Source: Pseudoalteromonas ulvae UL12 (GTDB lineage Bacteria > Pseudomonadota > Gammaproteobacteria > Enterobacterales > Alteromonadaceae). From it: DNA of 64,000 nucleotides. The notes under the pieces are model-generated. The model ran no database searches. It saw nothing but the letters and a program-made list of their open reading frames with translations, and had not been told where the DNA came from. The DNA lies in NCBI RefSeq assembly GCF_014925405.1, contig NZ_AQHJ01000035.1, positions 434,001-498,000 on the forward strand. The letters run 5' to 3'. This document shows, in pieces, positions 45,001 to 52,443 of the stretch; the stretch's first letter is position 1; each line of letters begins with the position of its first letter. Position numbers and translations under genes: made by a program.

Positions 45001-45107
45001 AAGGTGATTTTGCGCGAGACTCGACGCAAATTAATCCTGACTTCCATGTGCCACTTGATTTTCAAACACCTAGAAGGCTGTATCTATCATTAACATATAA
45101 CTTCTAA
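42057..45107 (+). CDS. TonB-dependent outer membrane receptor with carboxypeptidase-like domain
   Basis: 1016 residues. Signal peptide to TLPQAYAN; residues ~30-110 are a carboxypeptidase-regulatory-like beta-sandwich (SVYGKAESGVVITIKN, GRFNIKNLPVGRYSV); then a TonB plug (RITVVGARVAS, VALLAPGTVKGDSGFGNLAS, GGYGAEYGRSLGGVVNQVTK) and a 22-strand barrel ending in RRLYLSLTYNF with terminal Phe. Oar-like class. The imported ligand is not clear; neighbours give no clue. Preceded by a 267-bp leader region and followed by a strong terminator. Confidence 0.93.
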   Translation: MKVKWTFKRSMTALAVASCLCTLPQAYANNAFGSVYGKAESGVVITIKNENTGLSRQVTVGADGRFNIKNLPVGRYSVIDNKGNSAQVAVNVGTGSNITLLQEGPERITVVGARVASIDTTSVESTSVFSADDFELLPVGRDLTSVALLAPGTVKGDSGFGNLASFGGSSVAENGYYLNGFDITDNRKLLSFANIPFDAIASQQVKTGGYGAEYGRSLGGVVNQVTKSGTNEWQFSASIHTNLDALRAEPKDVKTRNEDTLADPYGDHYLKYRKANTYDATSYVLTAGGPLIEDKLFVFATFEGFHNEDNYYYNDESLNVKRNSPQGLVKLDWYLTDDHIFEFTGVYNKKIEDRIIYDNPHSIEDPDYRLTYTGQHGEVRREFERESGGHIAIAKYTGAITDDFSLSVMLGDLKSVNDKDSPEVPDGVDTSCNRIWDSRDNARGLVQRGCWTQGTVSILDPDTPEEYSTRTAIRIDGEYQLGDHAIRFGFDEERLSSVDRGWVYVGDDRKYYRYFKVGAPNHSYTKVNGVELEPGQEYVRIWDGAKLSAEYKSTNSAVYIEDSWQFNDDLMLYAGLRWESFKNENADGAAFVDAKNELAPRLGFSWDVDGNSEKKLFASLGRYFIPVPGNTNERLSGVSYRDVSYHYFDGQDPRTWVPNITGDIGQANVENKQSPNPGSIVAQDLRPMFQDEFILGYQQQIDDDWTVGIKGIYRKIQNGMDDFCSPGDIYQWALDQGYTDMDWHDIPTCIVLNPGEDLDFQVDTNNDDTLEDVVVPNSYLGLPEYDRDYKALELSFNRGFIDGWNLGGSYVWSKSQGNVEGYVNSGLGQDDPGITQDFDHRLFQENTYGYTPNDRRHAFKVYGSYEVTPEVIMSVSFNATSGQAKNCLGYVPYEQFEGYPSNTPEDITYDRLARYSASSFYCRNENGERELTSKGQYGRTPWTFNTDLSVRYTPKWAGDKLALRARLLNVFNSQQTVGLESQGDFARDSTQINPDFHVPLDFQTPRRLYLSLTYNF

Positions 45108-45122
45108 TCGGCGGTTATGAAC

Positions 45123-45150
45123 AAGCCCAATCGATTAATCGATTGGGCTT
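45123..45150. terminator. Bidirectional terminator, 13-bp stem
   Basis: AAGCCCAATCGAT, loop TA, ATCGATTGGGCTT followed by T-run; between TonB receptor and desaturase genes. Confidence 0.9.
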
Positions 45151-45153
45151 TTT

Positions 45154-46143
45154 TTATCGATATAAATTGGCGTATTTTAAACTGGCTAAATCATTAAAGC
45201 GCACACCGTGTGTTGCCATGATTGGTAGAACCTGTTTGCTGATCCATTGGCGAATATAAAAAGGTTGATTGGGAATGAAATGATGAATCGTATGTGTGGC
45301 GCCAAAATTGAAGCAAAATAGCTGAAAAGGCGCAAAGGCCCAGTGAGTTAACACATGTGTTTGCTGTAGTAAGTTATTCACTCCGCCGTAATAGTGCATT
45401 GAAGAAGTGACCAAGTTTAAGCTCGCTGAGCGTAACACATTGGGGAAAATTAAGGTGACCATCACGAGGTTAATCCATGGTATGTTGCTGAGCAACCACT
45501 GCGGATAATCAATGGGGATGGCTAAAAAGTTGAGTAAATGAAACCCAAGAAATCCGTATAACATAACAAAATAAGCGGTCGCTAAAGGGAAACCAGCATT
45601 AAAAATCGTCAAAAATCGAAAACCTTTGATTTCTTTTTGCATCCGTAAGCCTGAAATCATTAGGCTTAATAAACCATCACAGACAATCACTGCGCGGATA
45701 AATGGGTTTTTAGTACCATTGCCAACGAGGCGTTCTTCGATATCTTGATCGGTCCCTGATACTTTGTGGTGGTGTAAATGTATTTTACGGCGAAACCATG
45801 GATTGATTGTATTAGGGCGCATACACCAGACAATCAGCATCAGTAAGTTATGCATGATAGGGTGCTTGCCAAAGTATTGTTTATGAATGAGGTCGTGTTC
45901 CATCTCATGAGAAATTGACGTCACGATTGCGGCAGCAATAATGCACAACCAAGCCGGAATAACCGCTAAATAATACAAGGTACCTAAGCCGATTAGGGCA
46001 CCGAGTGAAGTCAGGACGATTATCAGACCTAAGGTATTTTGATGAGCTAAAAAAGTATGCCGCGCTCTGAGCTTTTTCTCTTCAAATTTTATGGCTTTGA
46101 CAATCGCTTGGATATGTTGATTGGGCGATAAAGTGTGCATCAA
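45154..46143 (-). CDS. Membrane fatty acid desaturase family protein
   Basis: 329 residues with four to six membrane helices. Three histidine boxes: HEMEH (79-83), HLHHH (122-126) and HTIHH near residue 282, which bind the di-iron centre. This belongs to the FA_desaturase superfamily that also includes alkane hydroxylases and carotenoid oxygenases. Desaturation or hydroxylation of an acyl chain is likely, perhaps for cold adaptation; the substrate is not known. Confidence 0.87.
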   Translation of the reverse strand: MMHTLSPNQHIQAIVKAIKFEEKKLRARHTFLAHQNTLGLIIVLTSLGALIGLGTLYYLAVIPAWLCIIAAAIVTSISHEMEHDLIHKQYFGKHPIMHNLLMLIVWCMRPNTINPWFRRKIHLHHHKVSGTDQDIEERLVGNGTKNPFIRAVIVCDGLLSLMISGLRMQKEIKGFRFLTIFNAGFPLATAYFVMLYGFLGFHLLNFLAIPIDYPQWLLSNIPWINLVMVTLIFPNVLRSASLNLVTSSMHYYGGVNNLLQQTHVLTHWAFAPFQLFCFNFGATHTIHHFIPNQPFYIRQWISKQVLPIMATHGVRFNDLASLKYANLYR

Positions 46144-46228
46144 TTAAATGGCCTCCAGCGTAATTTGGCGTGATGATACGGGATCTTGCAAATCAAGCAA
46201 ATGATACGAGATAAAACTCTGTCACGAT

Positions 46229-47113
46229 CTAAATCGGCGGCATCTTCAAGTCGATATGTCGCCGTTGCAGCAAGTTTAAACGTTCTTCTAAATTACCCCA
46301 ATGTTTCATCATCAGTTCATCCATTAGTCCTGATGTGTCAGCTTGGATAAGTGCTGATTCTAGAAGTGAGTGTAACTGTGGGTTGTCTTTATTGACGTAA
46401 ATAAAAAAGTCATTGTGGTACTCAAATAATAAGTGCTGCTCAATGACGAGATCTGGGTAGCGAGCGTGTTCGTGTAGGATTTCGTTGACCCCTCTTGAAA
46501 AGTACTCAAAGTGACGTCGGCCACTGGCTAGCATATTGAAAATTTTGCTCTTATCACCACTAAACTCGATATAAGGCAACTGATTATATTGCCAAACAGT
46601 TGCATCAAACCAGCCTTCACCAAACCCACCAGTGAGTCCTGCGTTGATTAGATCTTGTTTTGTGTGAATATTATCGAATATACGTTGATGCTCAGGTGAA
46701 ATAAGTAAAACACGCTTGCCAATTAACTCCCGAGTTAAGCCAACATTAACCCGTAAATAATTGGAATCTAAGAGACTTGATTGTAATCGAATGATTAAAG
46801 AAAGTTTATTTTCTGAGAAATATTTATCTTGTCGTTGTTGGTTCAATTTGCCTTGATAATTAATTTTGAGCGGTGTGCCAGCTTTAATAAGGGATTGCTG
46901 GATGAGTTCAAGGTAATATGCAAAGCTTGCTGGAGTGGTACTGGTTATTTTTATTTCTGTGGGTACTGGCAGCTGTTGAGTTGTTTGGTTGATGACTTCA
47001 GTGCTATAGACCCCATTGCTATAGGTAAGCGTCATCACCCACAAGCCGAACACGAATGAGAGACAATGTCGTCGTGCAAAGCAAGGTTGAAATACAATAA
47101 AACAAAAGCCCAT
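46229..47113 (-). CDS. Periplasmic solute-binding (SBP_bac_3-like) protein
   Basis: 294 residues with hydrophobic N-terminus (SFVFGLWVMTLTYSNGVYST). It follows the family-3 binding protein pattern: YLELIQQSLIKAGTPLKINY early, GKRVLLISPE, QDLINAGLTGGFGEGW, and HSLLESALIQADTSGLMDEL at the end. Likely polar amino-acid-type or signalling binding protein, without neighbouring ABC genes. Many such orphans in Pseudoalteromonas have no transporter partners. Start choice (47113 versus inner Met) is uncertain. Confidence 0.75.
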   Translation of the reverse strand: MGFCFIVFQPCFARRHCLSFVFGLWVMTLTYSNGVYSTEVINQTTQQLPVPTEIKITSTTPASFAYYLELIQQSLIKAGTPLKINYQGKLNQQRQDKYFSENKLSLIIRLQSSLLDSNYLRVNVGLTRELIGKRVLLISPEHQRIFDNIHTKQDLINAGLTGGFGEGWFDATVWQYNQLPYIEFSGDKSKIFNMLASGRRHFEYFSRGVNEILHEHARYPDLVIEQHLLFEYHNDFFIYVNKDNPQLHSLLESALIQADTSGLMDELMMKHWGNLEERLNLLQRRHIDLKMPPI

Positions 47114-47187
47114 AAAAGGTCACATAGTAAACCGATGAACTGTCAGTATAGCAAAGTACCTAATGGCTGTGCTATCTAAGATCACCA

Positions 47188-48192
47188 CTACTGAGTATGG
47201 CGAATCAATGAATCGCGCATGATGACTTTAGGTTCAAATACATGCTGAATAGAGCCATTTTTTTGTTGGTAAACTTGCTTTAACATCAGTTTTGCCGCCA
47301 TTTGGCTCATTGCCATAATAGGATTTTCGATGGTGGTCAAACGCGGATATAAATAGTTAGCAACAATTATGTTATCAAAGCCAATCACGGAAAGTTGATT
47401 CGGTAGGTCAAGGTTGAGTTTACGGCCATATTCCATCGCACCTGCGGCTGTTTCATCATTCGCGCAGCATAGTGCACTAAATGGGCGTCCCGTATTTGCA
47501 AAAGCGGCCATGCCTTGCTCACCGCCGGTTTCATTAAAGTCACCTTCGAAAAATAACGTATTTTCAAATATGATGTTGTACTGCGCCAGCGCTTGTTTAT
47601 GACCTTCTAGTCGATGGCGAGCATCGGGCTTAAATAATGGCCCTGAAATATACGCGATATCGCGGTGGCCATGCTCTAGCAACGTTTTTGTCGCAAGATA
47701 CCCGCCCAAACGGTTATCTAAACTAATACAGCGCTCAGCTAATTCAGGCACGAAGCGGCCAACCAAATACACGGGCACACTTTGTTTGCATAGAGTAATC
47801 AGGTAGTCATCGCTGACGGCTTCGACATGTAAAATGAGTGCATCACATTTACGGCTGAGTAAAAATTCAATGCCAGCTTGTTCTTTTTGCGCTTCGGAAT
47901 GACCCGTTGTGATGATGACGTGTTTGCCTGCAGCACGCACTTCGGCTTCGATGCCACTCATCATTTGACCGAAATAAGGGCCATATAGCTCAGACACCAA
48001 AATACCAATACTATTACTGCGGTTTGAAGCCAGAGACTGTGCAACAGTATTTGGGCGATAACCAAGTTCGTCCATGGCGGCTTCGACTTTTTTACGCGTT
48101 TTGTCGCTGACATTTCCACTGTTGTTCATTACCCGTGATACTGTGGCTAATGACACTCCTGCCAATACGGACACATCATAAATCGTCGCCAT
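47188..48192 (-). CDS. LacI family repressor of the beta-glucoside locus
   Basis: 334 residues. LacI helix-turn-helix IYDVSVLAGVSLATVSRVMN at the start, then the periplasmic-binding-like effector domain (NSIGILVSELYGPYFGQMMS; CDALILHVE; LSVIGFDNI). It should bind the palindromes TGTAAGCGCTTACA in 50981-51062 and respond to a sugar such as a glucoside or galactoside. Encoded directly before the symporter and GH1 on the same strand. Confidence 0.93.
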   Translation of the reverse strand: MATIYDVSVLAGVSLATVSRVMNNSGNVSDKTRKKVEAAMDELGYRPNTVAQSLASNRSNSIGILVSELYGPYFGQMMSGIEAEVRAAGKHVIITTGHSEAQKEQAGIEFLLSRKCDALILHVEAVSDDYLITLCKQSVPVYLVGRFVPELAERCISLDNRLGGYLATKTLLEHGHRDIAYISGPLFKPDARHRLEGHKQALAQYNIIFENTLFFEGDFNETGGEQGMAAFANTGRPFSALCCANDETAAGAMEYGRKLNLDLPNQLSVIGFDNIIVANYLYPRLTTIENPIMAMSQMAAKLMLKQVYQQKNGSIQHVFEPKVIMRDSLIRHTQ

Positions 48193-48225
48193 GGAAGTCC
48201 CTGTTATAGATGGATTAATAAAAAT

Positions 48226-49596
48226 TTAACTGGTCGCTAGCTTATCATGTTGAGCACGAAGATCACTGTTTTGTGGTAATTGATCATGCAGCTCGCTGAC
48301 TTTTTGTTCTGTTAGGGTATAACGGGTCATAATGAGTGCAACCAACACTGAACCGAGTGCGGGATATAAAGTAAATGATAAAACGATCCCATCTAAGGTG
48401 GCTGTGGTTTGGCTGCTATCAGGTTGATAATCGTACCAAGCTAATAACCAACCGGCGCAGGCTCCGCCAATTGCGACGCCGAGTTTGATGAAAAATATCA
48501 CCCCCGAGTAGACCAAACCTGTGACTCGCTGGCCGGTTTTAAATTCGCCATAATCGATAGTGTCGGCCATTTTTGCCCACAGTAATGGCGTGGCCATGTC
48601 TAAGAAAAATTTCCATAAAATAAAGGCTAGAAATGCCAGTGCAATTTGATGAGATTGTACAAAATACGCAAATGCACACATGACAGCTGCGATACTCTGC
48701 AGCCAAATGTACGCTTTGATTTTACAGACGCGCTTAGCCAATGGTTGTGCCAGTGCACAACCGAGCATGCTGGCCAATACTCCGGCGGTCATAAAGGCAG
48801 TGATTAAATCTTCGCGACCGAGGAAGTATTTGACGTAATAGACCGCTAAACTAAATTTTAACACTTGTCCGGTCAGTAAAAATAATGCCGCGATGCACAG
48901 AATACGCCATTGATCGTTTTGCCACAGTGCCGCGATGCCCGCTTTAAATTTTATTGGTGTATCAGGGGCCGCAATCCGCTCTTTGGTGCCTAAAAAACAC
49001 AATAAAAAAAGCACCAAGCCAAGTGTGCTCATCACCACCATGGTAATTTGATACCCTTTGGCATTATCCCCTTGTCCAAAATAGGCCACCATCGGCATAG
49101 TGCAGGCGGCAACAATCACACCTCCGAGCATGCCAAAAACAAAGCGATATGCTTGCACACTAACACGCTCTGACTTATTTGCGGTCAATACCCCCCCTAA
49201 GGCGCAATATGGAATATTAATAGCGGTATAGGCAAGCATCAATAAGGTATAGGTAACAAAGGCATAAATGATTTTACTATTGCCTGTAAAATCAGGTGTG
49301 CTAAACGCTAAAATACTTATTAGCGCAAAGGGTAGCGCTAGCCAAAGCAAGTAAGGCCGAAATTGCCCCCATTTTGAATGGGTTTTATCCGCTAATGCAC
49401 CCATAAGCGGATCGGTAATGGCGTCAACAACCCGCACGACCAAAAACAAGACCCCCACCACAGCGGGCGACAAGCCGACTACGTCGGTATAAAACAGCAA
49501 TAAAAACATCATGACTGTTTGAAAAATGATGTTGCTGGCGGTGTCTCCCAGCCCATAAGCTATTTTTTCTTTTTTTGTCAGCATGTTGGCTGTCAC
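48226..49596 (-). CDS. GPH family sugar:cation symporter
   Basis: 456 residues, 12 helices. GPH/MelB-type marks: KIAYGLGDTASNIIFQTVMMF, VRVVDAITDPLMGALADKT (D-x-x-D-P cation site), GQFRPYLLW and FKTGQRVTGLVYS. Imports a glycoside (cellobiose- or gentiobiose-like, inferred from context) with Na+ or H+ for the GH1 enzyme next to it. Confidence 0.92.
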   Translation of the reverse strand: MTANMLTKKEKIAYGLGDTASNIIFQTVMMFLLLFYTDVVGLSPAVVGVLFLVVRVVDAITDPLMGALADKTHSKWGQFRPYLLWLALPFALISILAFSTPDFTGNSKIIYAFVTYTLLMLAYTAINIPYCALGGVLTANKSERVSVQAYRFVFGMLGGVIVAACTMPMVAYFGQGDNAKGYQITMVVMSTLGLVLFLLCFLGTKERIAAPDTPIKFKAGIAALWQNDQWRILCIAALFLLTGQVLKFSLAVYYVKYFLGREDLITAFMTAGVLASMLGCALAQPLAKRVCKIKAYIWLQSIAAVMCAFAYFVQSHQIALAFLAFILWKFFLDMATPLLWAKMADTIDYGEFKTGQRVTGLVYSGVIFFIKLGVAIGGACAGWLLAWYDYQPDSSQTTATLDGIVLSFTLYPALGSVLVALIMTRYTLTEQKVSELHDQLPQNSDLRAQHDKLATS

Positions 49597-49618
49597 CTTA
49601 TTGATAGTTCTTTTGAGT

Positions 49619-50950
49619 TTAGACGCGTTGCTTGATTAACTCTTGATATGCATGGCCGCTGGCTTTGATGGTTCGAGTCTGTGTTGTGTAGTCGACATAA
49701 ACAATGCCAAAGCGTTTTAAATATCCTTCGGCCCATTCAAAATTATCCATCAAACTCCAAGCAAAATATCCTTTAATATTAACGCCATGTGTGATGGCAC
49801 TCTCTACAGCATTAAGGTGAGACTGATAATAGTCAATACGGTCGCTATCATTAATTTCACCATTGATCAGTTTATCGGGCATAGCTGCGCCATTTTCAGT
49901 GATATAAATCGGTGGCAGTGGGTAGCGATTATGTAATGAGATCAGCAAATGACTAAATGCTTCAGGGTAAATCTGCCATCCCATATCGGTGAGAGGCGGC
50001 TGCGCTGGGAGCTCTTTAAAAACATGCTGTTTATCAGCTTGGTACACGGCGCGGGTATAATAATTGATACCAATAAAATCAAGTGGCTGATTTATTATGG
50101 CCATGTCTCCTGGTTGAATAACAGGTAGGTGATCATTTGCCAACTGATTGATTATATCTGGATATTGACCCTCCATAATCGGCTGAATATACCAGTGGTT
50201 AAAATACTCATCGGCAAAATGTGCCGCATGGATATCTTCGGGAATGTTTGTTGCAGGGTAAGCCGGAGTAAAGTTAAGCACGATACCGTTTTGGCTGTTA
50301 GGGCTGTTTTTTTGCAGGGCCAGCATGGCCAAACCATGTGCTAACAGTAAGTGATGAGCTGCTTTTTTACCGTATTGTTTTCCTTTTATGCCGGGGGCGT
50401 GAATGCCAATTTCATAACCTAAATAGGCGCTACAAAAGGGTTCGTTAAGTGTGGCATAGCTAGTGACTCGCCCTGCGAATGCCTGACTGATCAGATCGGC
50501 ATAATGCGCAAAGTGATACGCTGTTTCTCGATTGAGCCAACCCCCTTGGTCTTCTAAGTATTGTGGAAGATCCCAGTGATAGAGCGTCACAAAAGCTTGA
50601 ATGCCTCGTTCATTTAGGCAATTTAATATTCGAATATAAAAATCGACCCCTAGTTGATTTAAGCTGCCGTCTTCATTGATTACTCGGGTCCAAGAAATTG
50701 AAAAACGATAGGCATCTACGCCAAGCTCACTAATAAGGTCGAGATCTTGCTGCCATTGATGATAGTGATCACAGGCGACAAGCCCATCGGAACCGTCAGC
50801 AATGTTATCTGGCTGGGCGCAAAAGGTATCCCAAATATTGGTCAATCTGAATTCTGCAGCGCCTTCAATTTGAAATGCCGCAGTGGCTACACCATAAGTA
50901 AATGCTTTTGTATTCATGGCAGAACCATGGGGCAGAGTGAGTTTCTTCAT
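49619..50950 (-). CDS. GH1 beta-glucosidase
   Basis: 443 residues without signal peptide, so cytoplasmic. GH1 TIM barrel: FTYGVATAAFQIEGA, WNDxFC-like NIWDTFCAQP, YRFSISWTRV, the acid/base Glu in ATLNEPFCS and nucleophile Glu in IYITENGAA. Hydrolyses imported beta-glucosides; beta-galactosidase or fucosidase activity is possible. Start at 50950 or 50917 (second Met) cannot be settled because neither has a good ribosome binding site. First gene of the leftward operon after the operators. Confidence 0.94.
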   Translation of the reverse strand: MKKLTLPHGSAMNTKAFTYGVATAAFQIEGAAEFRLTNIWDTFCAQPDNIADGSDGLVACDHYHQWQQDLDLISELGVDAYRFSISWTRVINEDGSLNQLGVDFYIRILNCLNERGIQAFVTLYHWDLPQYLEDQGGWLNRETAYHFAHYADLISQAFAGRVTSYATLNEPFCSAYLGYEIGIHAPGIKGKQYGKKAAHHLLLAHGLAMLALQKNSPNSQNGIVLNFTPAYPATNIPEDIHAAHFADEYFNHWYIQPIMEGQYPDIINQLANDHLPVIQPGDMAIINQPLDFIGINYYTRAVYQADKQHVFKELPAQPPLTDMGWQIYPEAFSHLLISLHNRYPLPPIYITENGAAMPDKLINGEINDSDRIDYYQSHLNAVESAITHGVNIKGYFAWSLMDNFEWAEGYLKRFGIVYVDYTTQTRTIKASGHAYQELIKQRV

Positions 50951-50980
50951 CAGTCAAGAATACCTGTAATCAATTATTTT

Positions 50981-51002
50981 ATTTTGTAAGCGCTTACAAA
51001 AT
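50981..51002. promoter_or_regulatory. LacI-type operator 1, perfect palindrome
   Basis: 22-bp perfect palindrome with core TGTAAGCGCTTACA at 50985-50998, 31 bp before the GH1 start. Matches the general LacI/GalR consensus with CG centre. Confidence 0.85.
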
Positions 51003-51042
51003 GCCTTGTGTTATTGGTATTTTGCCATTAGATTTAAAAGCT

Positions 51043-51062
51043 AAATGAAAGCGCTTACATTT
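51043..51062. promoter_or_regulatory. LacI-type operator 2
   Basis: AAATGAAAGCGCTTACATTT, 9 of 10 arm bases symmetric. It serves the rightward transporter-GH3 genes and lies 61 bp from operator 1 centre to centre, allowing looping. Confidence 0.8.
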
Positions 51063-51168
51063 GAGGTTAGTGCTTTATAAATTAAATATCAACTGAATTT
51101 GTGTAATTACTTTTACAACAAATCAAGCATATATTCAGTTGATCTCACTGACGCTAAGAGGCTTTATT

Positions 51169-52422
51169 ATGGCTAATACTTTGTCGCCCATGCCCGCACA
51201 CGCTCATTCTGAGCAAGCACCTAATTACACGTTTGCGCTGACATCATTGACGACGCTTTTTTTTATGTGGGGATTTATTACCTGTTTAAATGACATTTTG
51301 ATCCCCCATTTGAAAGGGGTATTTGATCTGAGTTACAGCCAAGCGATGCTGGTGCAATTTTGTTTTTTTGGTGCTTACTTTCTTGTATCAGTGCCATCTG
51401 GGTATTTGATTAAACGAGTAGGTTACCAAAAGGGCATTGTTTTAGGATTAGTGATTGCTGCTATTGGCTGTGCTTTGTTTTATCCGGCTGCGGCAGTTTT
51501 TAGTTATCCGGTATTTTTATTTGCTTTATTTGTACTTGCATCAGGGGTGACGTTATTGCAAGTGTCGGCAAATCCGTATGTGAGTAATCTAGGGCCGGCT
51601 AAAACAGCATCAGCACGCTTAAATTTGACGCAAGCATTTAATTCGCTAGGTACCACAGTGGCCCCTTTTTTTGGCGCATTATTGATTTTAGATCAAGCGA
51701 GCCAAGCACTCAGCAGCGCACAATCTGCGGATGTTGTGAAGTTGCCTTATTTGCTGCTTGCATCAGCGTTATTAGTTTTGGCGGCTATTTTTGCATGGTT
51801 GAAACTACCGGATTTACAGCAACAAACTGATCCCGATCCCGTCAGTGTCACTGATTCAACCGTTTGGCAGCATCGCCATTTAGTACTCGGTGTGGGAGCT
51901 ATTTTTCTGTATGTGGGCGCTGAGGTAGCAATTGGTAGTTTCTTGGTCAGTTTTTTGAGCTTAGAGACCATTGCCAGCTTATCTGAACATCAGGCCGCTC
52001 AGTATATTGCTTATTACTGGGGAGGTGCGATGGTTGGGCGTTTTATTGGTGCTGGTTTATTGCATAAAATTGATGCAGGTAAAATGCTGGCCTTTAACGC
52101 TATCATGGCGGTGGCATTATTAGTGGTGACCTTGTTGGCATCGGGTGCATTGGCCATGTGGGCGATTTTATTGGTTGGTTTATGTAATTCAATTATGTTC
52201 CCAACTATTTTTAGCCTGGCTATTAATCAATTAAAGCACCATACCAGTCAGGGTTCAGGGTTGTTGTGTTTAGCGATTGTAGGTGGTGCAATTGTGCCAC
52301 TATTGCAAGGGGTGCTAGCGGATCAGTTTGGGGTGCAGCTCTCCTTTGCCTTGCCAGTGATTTGTTATTTATACATCGCGTATTATGGTGTGTTTGGCAG
52401 CCGTGTCGTATCAAAAGTTTAG
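51169..52422 (+). CDS. FHS-type sugar MFS transporter (GluP/FucP-like)
   Basis: 417 residues from ATG 51169 (AGAGG upstream). Twelve helices; FHS marks: [20 protein letters not shown] near the N-terminus, [17 protein letters not shown] [31 protein letters not shown] and [10 protein letters not shown]. Such proteins import glucose, galactose or fucose with H+ or Na+; here glucose released by the GH3 lipoprotein is the most natural cargo. Opposite strand to the GH1 operon, followed by the GH3 gene. Confidence 0.9.
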   Translation: MANTLSPMPAHAHSEQAPNYTFALTSLTTLFFMWGFITCLNDILIPHLKGVFDLSYSQAMLVQFCFFGAYFLVSVPSGYLIKRVGYQKGIVLGLVIAAIGCALFYPAAAVFSYPVFLFALFVLASGVTLLQVSANPYVSNLGPAKTASARLNLTQAFNSLGTTVAPFFGALLILDQASQALSSAQSADVVKLPYLLLASALLVLAAIFAWLKLPDLQQQTDPDPVSVTDSTVWQHRHLVLGVGAIFLYVGAEVAIGSFLVSFLSLETIASLSEHQAAQYIAYYWGGAMVGRFIGAGLLHKIDAGKMLAFNAIMAVALLVVTLLASGALAMWAILLVGLCNSIMFPTIFSLAINQLKHHTSQGSGLLCLAIVGGAIVPLLQGVLADQFGVQLSFALPVICYLYIAYYGVFGSRVVSKV

Positions 52423-52443
52423 ATAGAATAGGAAATTATACGT